A DNA stretch of 24,281 nt from T3SED10-260 sp035363255. Its GTDB lineage: Bacteria > Caldisericota > Caldisericia > UBA6126. Within the stretch, counting starts at the first letter, position 1; each line of letters starts with the position of its first letter. Location: the NCBI GenBank assembly GCA_035363255.1, contig DAOSES010000027.1:1-24281 (forward strand), written 5' to 3'. The notes under the pieces are model-generated. The model had not been told where the DNA came from. It did not search any database and worked only from the letters and a program-made list of their open reading frames with translations. The translations under genes and the position numbers were made by a program. This document shows positions 1 to 6,587 of this stretch, piece by piece.

Positions 1-2
1 TG

Positions 3-449
3 GAAGAGTGGCTCATATTTTCCGGAATGGTGGAGTTTTTGAATCGGAATATCCACCCAGAGCTTCCTCCCCTAACTTCTCTTGGTTCTACGGTTTCTGA
101 GATATCTGGAGGTATGCTGGATCTGATCAATGAGTTTTATTCAAAAAATAATCGCTACCCACGAAGCTGGGGAGACTTTGCCTATACCGATCTGGGCCTT
201 GACCCTGCCGAATGGAAGGACAAGGAGTTTGGTGGGGTAATTTATAAGCCAAATGGATCTCTCCTTCGTATCCGACCAGGGGAAGGCTATACTTTCCGTA
301 TCAAGGATGAAAACGGGGAAACGCATATCTTGCCACATTCCTACAACTGGGATCTGGTTTATCGCATACCCAACGACAATCGCTGGTATTACCACTCGGT
401 CAATGGCCCGGTGGTGATGATCGATACATTGGAAGTTATTGAGCCTTAG
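3..449 (+). CDS. Hypothetical protein, 5' end outside the window
   Basis: The reading frame is open to the left edge of the window, so the Met codon at 27 is probably internal and the gene is a 3' fragment. The visible part of about 148 residues has no recognised catalytic motif. It reads as a small soluble domain: a predicted helix (LDLINEFYSKNNRYPRSW) is followed by beta-rich sequence with many aromatic residues and Gly/Pro turns, up to a TAG stop at 447-449. A hydrophobic start followed by a helix containing NNRYP is loosely reminiscent of type IV pilin or pseudopilin-like proteins. That is a weak resemblance, not an assignment. The next gene starts 62 bp downstream with its own strong ribosome binding site. 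Confidence 0.6.
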   Translation, partial: EEWLIFSGMVEFLNRNIHPELPPLTSLGSTVSEISGGMLDLINEFYSKNNRYPRSWGDFAYTDLGLDPAEWKDKEFGGVIYKPNGSLLRIRPGEGYTFRIKDENGETHILPHSYNWDLVYRIPNDNRWYYHSVNGPVVMIDTLEVIEP

Positions 450-511
450 GGGAGAGGGATTATTCAATCTGAAGTAAAATGAAATATTATGAACTAATAA
501 GGTGGTGACCA

Positions 512-1360
512 ATGAAGCTATTTAAACAACAGTGGTGGTCTATATTCATCGTAGGTGCTATGGTTATAAGCATGTTTGCAGGTTGCGCTGGGGATAGAAA
601 AGAAGTCCAAAACTATGGTGATGATACTATTGTAAATCAACGAGGCAATAGTGTGGGAAATATTGTAAATAATGGACTCGTCGCAAAACAAGGAAATTGG
701 ATCTATTACATCAGCAAAGGCTCTCTTCATAAAATTCGTCCCGATGGTACTGAGCGTACTTTTTTAAAAAAGGTTACCCCTGGCTACCTGAATGTGGTAG
801 GAGATTGGATCTATTACGGTGATATGAGTGGTAGCTTTAGCCTCTACAAAATTCGTACTGATGGAACCAAACGTACCCAGTTGAATATGGATATGCCAGG
901 CTATCTTAATGTGGTAGGAGATTGGATATATTACACCAATTCCAGCGAGGGATACAATGTCTATAAAATGCGCACCGATGGCACTGAGCGTACACAACTG
1001 AATGGCGACGATTCCTCTCATCTCAATGTGGTAGACGACTGGATTTATTACATCAATGAGAATGATGGAAACAGGATCTATAAAATTCGTGCTAATGGTT
1101 CTGAACGTTTACGCCTAAGCGAGGATAGTTCGTATTCAATCAATGTCGTAGATGGATGGATTTTTTATAATAATGAGAGCGACGCTTGGAAACTATACAA
1201 AATACGCACCGATGGCACTGAGCGTACTCTTCTGAGTGATGACGATTCGCAGTCCATCAATGTTGTAGGAGATTGGATTTATTATGGTTGCGAGAGCGAT
1301 GATGGATACTATATTTACAAAATCCGTACCGATGGTACTGAGCGTCAGCTGGTTAAATAA
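512..1360 (+). CDS. Lipoprotein with six DUF5050-type WIYY repeats
   Basis: This is a 282-aa exported lipoprotein. It has a basic N-terminus, a hydrophobic segment and a lipobox FAGC with the lipidated Cys at residue 25. Residues from about 55 to the end consist of six repeats of about 37 aa, each with the pattern NVV-G/D-DWIYY followed by YKIRTDGTER. This is the DUF5050/beta-propeller type of repeat common in clostridial surface proteins, so a ligand-binding or structural role on the outside of the membrane is likely. No enzyme motif is seen. The start is well supported by AAGGTGGTG just upstream (about 500-508). The DNA repeats are close to one another (about 111 bp), so copy number may vary between strains. 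Confidence 0.85.
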   Translation: MKLFKQQWWSIFIVGAMVISMFAGCAGDRKEVQNYGDDTIVNQRGNSVGNIVNNGLVAKQGNWIYYISKGSLHKIRPDGTERTFLKKVTPGYLNVVGDWIYYGDMSGSFSLYKIRTDGTKRTQLNMDMPGYLNVVGDWIYYTNSSEGYNVYKMRTDGTERTQLNGDDSSHLNVVDDWIYYINENDGNRIYKIRANGSERLRLSEDSSYSINVVDGWIFYNNESDAWKLYKIRTDGTERTLLSDDDSQSINVVGDWIYYGCESDDGYYIYKIRTDGTERQLVK

Positions 1361-1499
1361 ATTTCAATAATAAAGCGAAGAATCGATCCTTAGGGAACAA
1401 ACTCCTCCGCCCATTTCCTGTAACTAATATACCTTTAAACGGTAATATGATTGAGTCCTTTGGCAGGAAAGTCATTAAAACTGAGCATGAGGTGGCAGG

Positions 1500-2828
1500 A
1501 TGAAGAAGAGCTTTTTGCAGTCATGTGGGATGATCGTTTCGTTTTGTTTGCTATGCTTTTCATTTACTCCTGTTTCTTTGGCTGAAGATTATCATCGATC
1601 AGTTGGAGAATTGATGATGCTTGCCAGTGGTACGAAGAGCTTTAATGGCTTTGTTGATCCTGCTTTCACTCCAGAGGATATTGCGATAGGCGATGAAGCT
1701 CTATCTTACGGAGACCCGGAGTTTGAACCCTATGGCTCTCGGATGGTATTCCAGGATAGACTTTCCAACAATAGCATTTGGGTGGATTTCCTTAATCCAG
1801 AGACTGGGGAGTTTGGCACTAAGGATGGAAAAAACATCCTTGTTGATACTGGGGTTGCTCCTCTTAAAGAATCCAGGCAGGGACCCGAATGGGGAGTTTC
1901 CAAAGAAGGAAGTGCTCTTTTTTATTCCAAGAAAGATGCTAAGGGTATTATGCAGATTTGGAGAGCTACTTTTGAGGATTCCAAAATTCGTACCCAGCAG
2001 TTGACTCATTCCAGGCAAAACATGTATGGGGTTTTTGCAAGTCAATCCCCTGCGAGTGATTCCATTAAAATTGCATGTATTCAGGGCGAGGTTGCGACTG
2101 GTTCTGCTGTTTGGTTTGACGAGAACACTCCGATGGATATTACTATTCTGCCCAATGCTTATTTTTGGGTGAAAAGTTTTCGCTTCAGCCCAGACGCGAG
2201 ATATCTTTTTTATTCCTATCAATCCAGTAGGAACAAGTATGAAAAGGGGAAAGCTCAACTTGCCATGATGGATACCACTAGCAAGCAAGTGAAAATTTTG
2301 ACTAATGACCCGGGAAATAAAGATGAACCCTGCCCTTTTATTGCTCCTGAATTTGGCCATGAGCTTTGTGTGGCGAGTACCGTTGACAATGAAAAGATTG
2401 CCATTTACAGGGATATGAAAGACCCTTCAGGTTTTTGGTCTAAAGTAGCTGAAATTGAGATGCCAGAAGAATCCAAGCATCCATTTATACACTCCTTGGA
2501 ATTGGTGCAGGCGGAAAACAGGAATTTTCAATGTTCCTATCTCGCGACCGTAGCTTATCCTGACAATGAGGGCGATGGCAAATCGGTAAGAGAAGATGGA
2601 TCGCTTTGGTTGTTTGGGCTTGGAGACCACCTGGCAAGAAGAGTGGATCAAGCGATGCCTGGACATAAGCTTGAACCCGAAATATGGCTTGGTAAGCAGG
2701 AAGTTTTTTTCTACTACAGTTTTATCGATTTGGATAAAAACCCTAATATAGCCCTTTTGCGGAGATGCAAGACTGGTTTATCCACTCTTTTACGGTATTC
2801 TCATGCAAATCCAGGACTTTTTCGATAG
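1500..2828 (+). CDS. Secreted beta-propeller-like (PD40/TolB-like) protein
   Basis: This is a 442-aa protein with an N-terminal signal peptide (KK followed by a hydrophobic core, possible cleavage after SLA near residue 28). The rest is beta-rich, with blocks resembling PD40/TolB propeller blades: DPEFEPYGSRMVFQ, then EWGVSKEGSALFYS, then FRFSPDARYLFYSY. Each block is followed by a segment that looks like a printed value (KQVKILTND and similar). No catalytic residues are recognisable, so a binding or structural role is the safest reading. The start follows GAGGTGG at about 1489-1495. Its last 86 bp overlap the 3' end of the convergent deacetylase-family gene. Function is unknown. Confidence 0.75.
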   Translation: MKKSFLQSCGMIVSFCLLCFSFTPVSLAEDYHRSVGELMMLASGTKSFNGFVDPAFTPEDIAIGDEALSYGDPEFEPYGSRMVFQDRLSNNSIWVDFLNPETGEFGTKDGKNILVDTGVAPLKESRQGPEWGVSKEGSALFYSKKDAKGIMQIWRATFEDSKIRTQQLTHSRQNMYGVFASQSPASDSIKIACIQGEVATGSAVWFDENTPMDITILPNAYFWVKSFRFSPDARYLFYSYQSSRNKYEKGKAQLAMMDTTSKQVKILTNDPGNKDEPCPFIAPEFGHELCVASTVDNEKIAIYRDMKDPSGFWSKVAEIEMPEESKHPFIHSLELVQAENRNFQCSYLATVAYPDNEGDGKSVREDGSLWLFGLGDHLARRVDQAMPGHKLEPEIWLGKQEVFFYYSFIDLDKNPNIALLRRCKTGLSTLLRYSHANPGLFR

Positions 2829-3588
2829 GCTTTTGGTAGCCTCCTGCCAGGTTCCATGCCAGGGGGATGCGCTGTGCTTTGGCAAAGTGAAAAACCATAG
2901 CATCTCGCATGCATAGCTCCTCGGTGCTCATGTAGCCACCCAGAGGGTCATCGATATGGGGGTCGGCTCCTGCCTGATAGAGGAGGAGCTGGCAATCTTT
3001 GAAATGGGGGAGTAGCTCTTCGAGGGTGCTGGCTTGAAACTTGTGCTGAGAGCCCAGAAGATGCTGGGTGCCTTTGTGTTTGACATAGCTGATGCCCAGG
3101 TGTTGGATGATGTCGTCGGTGCCGTTGCCATAATGGGCGTCAAAATCAATGATTCCAATCGACTTTAAGGAGTGTTCCTGCTGGAGCTTGATGGCGGTGA
3201 TCATGAGTCCGTTGAAGGTGCAATATCCGAAGCAGGAGCTGTAGGAAGCGTGGTGAAAGCCACTGCTGGGCGATAGGGTGATGCATTTATGTTCAAGGGC
3301 AAAGCGTGCGGCATGATAGAGGCTGGCGTTGGTGTAGTGTAAGGTTTGGGCGATTTCGGGGGAAGTGTTGCCAAAGCCATTGGATTTTTGACCGTCGAGG
3401 ATGGCATCTACATGGGTAGGGTCGTGAGCCAGGTAGAAGTCGCTTCGCTCAAAGGGTTGCCATTCGCTATGGATGGACACTGGATACTTGGCACGGATAC
3501 GATCGATGAAGAGCCTGGGTTTGCCAGCACTGGGTGAAAAGCTGTCATTATGTGGCGCATTTTGCCGGTCGGTGTAGAATATACGCAT
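2743..3588 (-). CDS. Histone deacetylase / AcuC superfamily protein
   Basis: This 281-aa protein belongs to the arginase/deacetylase fold family that removes acetyl groups from acetyl-lysine, polyamines or related substrates in the cytoplasm. The family motifs are visible: the catalytic His pair in SGFHHA (H112, H113), the metal-binding DFDAHYGNGT (D150, H152), and GADPHIDDPLGG (metal ligand D209). NLAGGY near residue 250 is also typical. Length is slightly short of the usual 300-370. The substrate cannot be told from sequence. The ATG at 3588 has only a weak ribosome binding site. The gene is divergent from the membrane protein at 3625 and its C-terminal codons overlap the convergent gene ending at 2828. 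Confidence 0.88.
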   Translation of the reverse strand: MRIFYTDRQNAPHNDSFSPSAGKPRLFIDRIRAKYPVSIHSEWQPFERSDFYLAHDPTHVDAILDGQKSNGFGNTSPEIAQTLHYTNASLYHAARFALEHKCITLSPSSGFHHASYSSCFGYCTFNGLMITAIKLQQEHSLKSIGIIDFDAHYGNGTDDIIQHLGISYVKHKGTQHLLGSQHKFQASTLEELLPHFKDCQLLLYQAGADPHIDDPLGGYMSTEELCMRDAMVFHFAKAQRIPLAWNLAGGYQKPIEKVLDLHENTVKEWINQSCISAKGLY

Positions 3589-3624
3589 GGTATTAGTATA
3601 GCAGAAAGAGAAGGGGAAGCGGAT

Positions 3625-3996
3625 ATGACAGAGAGAAAACGACCCTGGTTTTTGACGATATGGATAAGTTTGTTGCTCATTTATAGTTTTTTCAATGCAC
3701 TAACACAAACGACAGTGGCCGTTGCAATGCGCTATGGGTTTTGGGATATACCAGAAATTGCTTTTCCTATTCCTTTGGTTCTCTCGTGGGTCAGTTTGGT
3801 TTGCGTTATTGCTTTGTTTCACTGGAAGAAATGGGGCTTTTTGGGATTTCTTGGCTCAAGCATTGTCTTAGCTGTTTTCAGCTTTACAGATAAGAGTCTT
3901 GTCCCTAGTGCTTTAAATGGTCTGAGTGGTGCTTTAATTCTCTTTTTCTTGTTGCATACTGGCAAAGAAAACAAAGCCTGGCTTAAGTTTGATTGA
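3625..3996 (+). CDS. Small integral membrane protein
   Basis: This is a 123-aa hydrophobic protein with about three membrane-spanning segments (roughly residues 9-30, 44-64 and 68-115 with a break around TDKSLVP). It ends in a short polar tail, GKENKAWLKFD. The frame is open further upstream to an ATG at 3550, but the ATG at 3625 is preferred. It follows AAGGGGAAG at about 3611-3619 and begins MTERKRPWF, a usual positive start before a membrane helix. The earlier start would also overlap the divergent gene. No family is recognised and no function is proposed. Confidence 0.65.
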   Translation: MTERKRPWFLTIWISLLLIYSFFNALTQTTVAVAMRYGFWDIPEIAFPIPLVLSWVSLVCVIALFHWKKWGFLGFLGSSIVLAVFSFTDKSLVPSALNGLSGALILFFLLHTGKENKAWLKFD

Positions 3997-4020
3997 GGTG
4001 GAAACCGGACTTTTTTAAAA

Positions 4021-4103
4021 GGCTAGAGTTGAGGCTAGAGTCAGATATGAGTGGAGGCTAGAGTCGAGGCTAGAGTCGAGGCTAGAGTCGAGGCTAGAGT
4101 CGA
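4021..4103 (+). repeat. Tandem 12-bp repeat, six GGCTAGAG units
   Basis: GGCTAGAG begins at 4021, 4033, 4056, 4068, 4080 and 4092, giving spacings of 12, 23, 12, 12 and 12 bp. The unit is roughly GGCTAGAGTCGA, and each copy contains one CTAG. The 23-bp step contains a decayed unit ending GAGTGGA. Related clusters lie at 5877-5938 and single copies at 5026 and 6576. All are between genes and in the same orientation. Confidence 0.9.
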
Positions 4104-4149
4104 GAGCAAGAATCCTCTGTTTGAGCTGATAAAACGCTTTGAAGTTTGG
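4092..4149 (+). repeat. Left copy of 58-bp direct repeat flanking the TA-like pair
   Basis: This copy pairs with 5026-5083: 52 of 58 positions are identical by eye, including the run CAAGAATCCTCTGTTTGAGC. It starts with a unit of the GGCTAGAGTC repeat and ends in sequence that supplies the possible -35 box of the nucleotidyltransferase gene. Confidence 0.85.
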
Positions 4150-4174
4150 AATAATGAGCAGTACCGTATATAAT
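4146..4174 (+). promoter_or_regulatory. Predicted promoter of the nucleotidyltransferase/HEPN pair
   Basis: A TTGGAA -35 box (4146-4151) is separated by 17 bp from a perfect TATAAT -10 box (4169-4174). It lies 25 bp before the start codon. The -35 box falls inside the last bases of the left 58-bp direct repeat. Confidence 0.6.
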
Positions 4175-4198
4175 TAAGAAAAGAAGGGAGCATGCTTA

Positions 4199-4543
4199 AT
4201 GAATGTGATTGAAAGATACCCTTATTTGTTATATACGAATCATGATGAAATCAATAAACGGTACAATGATGCCTGGGAAAAAGCCAGGTCTGCTGCTCGA
4301 GTACTCAAAGATAGCTTTTTTGCCGAAAAAGTTATTTTGTTCGGATCATTGCTTGATAAGAATTCCTTTGATATGCACTCTGATATTGATCTGGCTGTTT
4401 TGGGTGTTCCTGACAGGATATTTTACAAAGCTTTAGGATCATTAGCGGAAGTTGTATTTCCCTTTAATGTTGATCTCGTTGATATAAATGATTGTAAAGA
4501 ATCTCTTAAGAAGGTTATTGAAAGCGAAGGTGTTCAGATATGA
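4199..4543 (+). CDS. Minimal nucleotidyltransferase (MNT-type antitoxin-like)
   Basis: This 114-aa protein carries the pol-beta-type nucleotidyltransferase signature. FGS at residues 48-50 is followed by SDIDLAV with the metal-binding Asp pair D62 and D64, and NVDLVDIND further on can supply the third acidic residue. Proteins of this size (MntA/MNT) commonly pair with a HEPN partner. In the studied pairs the enzyme silences the HEPN ribonuclease by adding nucleotides to it. The start follows AAGGGAG (4184-4190). The stop overlaps the next ATG (ATGA at 4540-4543), so the two proteins are translationally coupled. This is one residue pattern short of certainty but the family call is strong. Confidence 0.85.
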   Translation: MNVIERYPYLLYTNHDEINKRYNDAWEKARSAARVLKDSFFAEKVILFGSLLDKNSFDMHSDIDLAVLGVPDRIFYKALGSLAEVVFPFNVDLVDINDCKESLKKVIESEGVQI

Positions 4544-5010
4544 CAAACAAAAGTTTAACCTTTGTGAGTAGGATTAGAGAAGAGTTAAACGGAATCGAGA
4601 GATTGGTGCAGAGGACTTTGAAGGCGTGGGACAGTGCAAGAGATGCTTCAGATGATCTATATCTTGACAGCGTTGCCTTAAACCTTCATGGTGTATATTC
4701 AGGCATAGAGAAAATATTTGAAATGATTGCAAAAGACATTGATAGCAGTTTACCTACAGGAGATTCGTGGCATTATGATCTACTTAAGCAGATGGCTACA
4801 GAAATTCAACAAGTTCGCCCTGCAGTAATTAAGATGCAAACTTTCAGCAACCTTAATGAATATAGAGGTTTTAGGCATATCGTCCGGAATGTATATACAT
4901 ATAACATATCTTTAAAAAAACTAACCCCTTTGGTTGGGGACCTTCAATCGACTTACGATATGTTTAATGCTGATATGGATGAGTTTATTCAGATTATTGA
5001 AAACATGTAG
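4540..5010 (+). CDS. HEPN / HepT-like protein, partner of the MNT gene
   Basis: This is a 156-aa, mostly helical protein encoded in an ATGA overlap with the nucleotidyltransferase. Residues 107-120 contain YRGFRHIVRNVY, the conserved block of HepT-like HEPN proteins with an Arg/His/Arg-Asn cluster (R109, R112, H113, R116, N117). The spacing differs from the textbook R-x4-6-H motif, so whether it is an active ribonuclease is not certain. Gene order and overlap fit a HEPN/MNT toxin-antitoxin or defence pair, with the HEPN protein as the likely toxin. Direct repeats on both sides suggest it moves as a cassette. Confidence 0.75.
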   Translation: MTNKSLTFVSRIREELNGIERLVQRTLKAWDSARDASDDLYLDSVALNLHGVYSGIEKIFEMIAKDIDSSLPTGDSWHYDLLKQMATEIQQVRPAVIKMQTFSNLNEYRGFRHIVRNVYTYNISLKKLTPLVGDLQSTYDMFNADMDEFIQIIENM

Positions 5011-5025
5011 AAAAACATAAGTCAC

Positions 5026-5083
5026 GACTAGAGTCGAGAACAAGAATCCTCTGTTTGAGCTGACAAAACCCTTTGAGGCTTGG
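5026..5083 (+). repeat. Right copy of 58-bp direct repeat flanking the TA-like pair
   Basis: This copy is in the same orientation as 4092-4149, with six substitutions by eye. It starts 15 bp after the HEPN stop codon. The spacing between copy starts is 934 bp, exactly enclosing the two-gene cassette. Confidence 0.85.
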
Positions 5084-5370
5084 GGAACAAATGGAAATTC
5101 TACTCGATTACTCAAATTCATATTTGGAATATTATATTTTGAATATGAATTCGGAAGATAAAATAGTACCCAGTTAAGTTATAGTCAGACAATGGAAGTG
5201 AATTGTTTTAGATAGTATAAATCGATACTTTCAAAGAAATGCAATTAATATTTAGTACCTAGCTCATTGCAAAATCGTACCTAGCTTCCACTAGGTTAAT
5301 CCGACCCATATGAGCCATCATTCCAGTAATGTTGAGCCAGACATCCGATGAAGAGCCTGGGTTTGCCAGC
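5084..5370. other. Gene-free stretch with small repeats and a gene fragment
   Basis: No convincing gene is seen here. The stretch holds an inverted repeat (AATTCATATT at 5115-5124 with AATATGAATT at 5142-5151). It also holds two copies of GTACCTAGCT (5255-5264 and 5277-5286). At 5346-5370 there is a 25-bp sequence identical to the 5' part of the deacetylase-family gene (3504-3528), on the same strand. It looks like rearranged debris rather than a working element. Confidence 0.6.
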
Positions 5371-5380
5371 TCTTTGAGAC

Positions 5381-5779
5381 TTATACCTTGAAGGCTTTTT
5401 TCAACATCAGCAGGAACCAGATCCAGGTGAATCCAAAGAGGGTATGAAAAGTGCCAGCGATATGGTTTAAGCCATTGATGTCTGTGCCATGCACCTGCAG
5501 AAGCCCTCTGATTGTAAGAGTTGCAAGTACCCCAAGTAAAGCGATATTGTAGAGTAGGAGCCAAAGAGAGAACTTTTTGATAGCGGTGAGGGAAACCTGG
5601 CGTTCGAGCATCATTAAGAGGATGAAAAATAGGGCACCTAATACCAGGGCATGGACATGCAAGGTGGAAAGTGTTGTTTTCCCGGTGAAGTTAAGGTATT
5701 TGGTGTATTCTCGGTAAAAAACTCCCATAGCTAAACCCAGCGACATATAGAATACTGAACAGGTATATATCAATTTCAA
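5381..5779 (-). CDS. DUF2871 family membrane protein
   Basis: This 132-aa protein has about four hydrophobic helices. The N-terminal LGLAMGVFYREYTKY and STLHVHALVLGALFF (two His one residue apart, near residues 41-43), plus a later GTFHTLFGF, are the conserved features of the DUF2871 family found mainly in Bacillota. Those His residues could bind a metal or haem in the membrane, but no function is established. The start codon is TTG at 5779. It is accepted because a near-perfect AAGGAGGTG lies five bases upstream. The gene runs toward the HEPN gene, leaving 370 bp between them. Confidence 0.82.
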   Translation of the reverse strand: MKLIYTCSVFYMSLGLAMGVFYREYTKYLNFTGKTTLSTLHVHALVLGALFFILLMMLERQVSLTAIKKFSLWLLLYNIALLGVLATLTIRGLLQVHGTDINGLNHIAGTFHTLFGFTWIWFLLMLKKAFKV

Positions 5780-5876
5780 AGCAACACCTCCTTGGATAAT
5801 ACTTTTATTGTAGCAATGCTAAGGGAAAATTAAACTCCACCTTTATATTGCGGGAAAAACGATGTCTTTTTACCAC

Positions 5877-5938
5877 GGCTAGAGTCACGGCTAGAGTCAG
5901 GTGCAAGTCACGGCTAGAGTGACGGCTAGAGTCGAGAG
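5877..5938 (+). repeat. Second cluster of the 12-bp GGCTAGAG repeat
   Basis: GGCTAGAG begins at 5877, 5889, 5912 and 5924, giving steps of 12, 23 and 12 bp. This is the same step pattern as the first four units of the cluster at 4021. Here the unit is CACGGCTAGAGT rather than GAGGCTAGAGTC. It lies upstream of the GNAT gene. Confidence 0.85.
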
Positions 5939-5999
5939 TAAAAAAAACCCCATTAGCTCATGCATGATGTTTAATCGCTGATAACAAAGCAACATTTGA

Positions 6000-6005
6000 T
6001 ATAAT
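6000..6005 (+). promoter_or_regulatory. Possible -10 box of the GNAT gene
   Basis: This is a perfect TATAAT, 68 bp before the acetyltransferase start. No good -35 box lies at 16-18 bp, so the promoter is weak or activator-dependent if it is real. A transcript starting here would begin almost at the ATG of the 21-codon ORF at 6012. Confidence 0.35.
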
Positions 6006-6011
6006 GTATAT

Positions 6012-6077
6012 ATGAATAGTAAGCATAAAAGAAGAGAATTGACCCTGGAGAAGATACTTAAGGAGCCAATACAATGA
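6012..6077 (+). CDS. Possible 21-codon upstream ORF
   Basis: The ORF begins MNSKHKRRELTLEK and its TGA overlaps the acetyltransferase ATG (ATGA at 6074-6077). It has no ribosome binding site, but its ATG sits just where a transcript from TATAAT at 6000 would begin, so leaderless translation is conceivable. It could couple translation to the next gene. It may equally be chance. Confidence 0.3.
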   Translation: MNSKHKRRELTLEKILKEPIQ

Positions 6078-6565
6078 ATAATACAGATTTTGTCATACGC
6101 AAAGCGGAAAATGAAGATATTAAGGAAATCGCCAAGCTACACACTGTGATTGCCGAGGAGTATATGCCCACCATCGTTCCTTCGATATGCCATTACTCGG
6201 ATATCGTCATTACAAGTGAAGAGCAAGAAAGCTTGATACAGGAAATGATGGAAGACCCTGACCATGATATTATAGTGGCATGCATTGAAGGTAAAATTGT
6301 GGGTATGCTGTCTCTGGTCACGGAAACCTATTCGGACGATTTGCTCAAGGCACCCTTTTCCACGATTGAGTTTATAGAGGTTTATCCCGAATTTCAGACC
6401 AAAGGCATTGGACAAGCCTTTATGCTGGAAGCGGAAAAGCTTGCCAAAGAAAAGGGGCACCAGTATCTGGAGCTTCAGGTATGGAATACCAATAAAAAAG
6501 CGATCAAACTTTATAATAAGAATAGCTTTCAACCTATAGCCCAGCGAATGGTGAAAAAACTTTAG
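6074..6565 (+). CDS. GNAT family N-acetyltransferase
   Basis: This 163-aa cytoplasmic enzyme has the GNAT fold that transfers acetyl from acetyl-CoA to an amine. Motif A is clear: IEFIEVYPEFQTKGIGQAF has the Q-x-x-G-x-G pyrophosphate-binding loop at residues 108-113. It is followed by LELQVWNTNKKAIKLYNKN, the usual motif B region with the Asn/Ala/Tyr pattern. The substrate cannot be predicted; protein N-terminal, antibiotic or small-amine acetylation are all possible. The start has AAGGAG at about 6059-6064. The 3' end meets the convergent protease gene at a shared symmetrical hairpin. Confidence 0.88.
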   Translation: MNNTDFVIRKAENEDIKEIAKLHTVIAEEYMPTIVPSICHYSDIVITSEEQESLIQEMMEDPDHDIIVACIEGKIVGMLSLVTETYSDDLLKAPFSTIEFIEVYPEFQTKGIGQAFMLEAEKLAKEKGHQYLELQVWNTNKKAIKLYNKNSFQPIAQRMVKKL

Positions 6566-6575
6566 TTTTTTCCAC
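6551..6575. terminator. Possible bidirectional terminator between convergent genes
   Basis: GTGAAAAAACT and AGTTTTTTCCAC form an inverted repeat with a two-base loop and one bulged C. It begins inside the last codons of the acetyltransferase and runs T-rich on both strands. It sits exactly between convergent genes, but the stem is mostly A-T, so strength is doubtful. Confidence 0.45.
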
Positions 6576-6587
6576 GGCTAGAGTCGT

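Noticed and set aside
4021..4103. 12-bp tandem repeat considered as a CRISPR array
   Set aside because: Units are too short and adjacent, with no unique spacers; it is a simple tandem repeat.
5115..5151. 10-bp inverted repeat considered as a terminator
   Set aside because: The stem is almost all A-T with a 17-base loop and no T-run; it remains an unexplained inverted repeat.
5259..5564. A 101-residue minus-strand frame after the DUF2871 gene
   Set aside because: It overlaps the DUF2871 coding sequence in another frame and shows no motif; its 3' part is the debris containing the 25-bp repeat.
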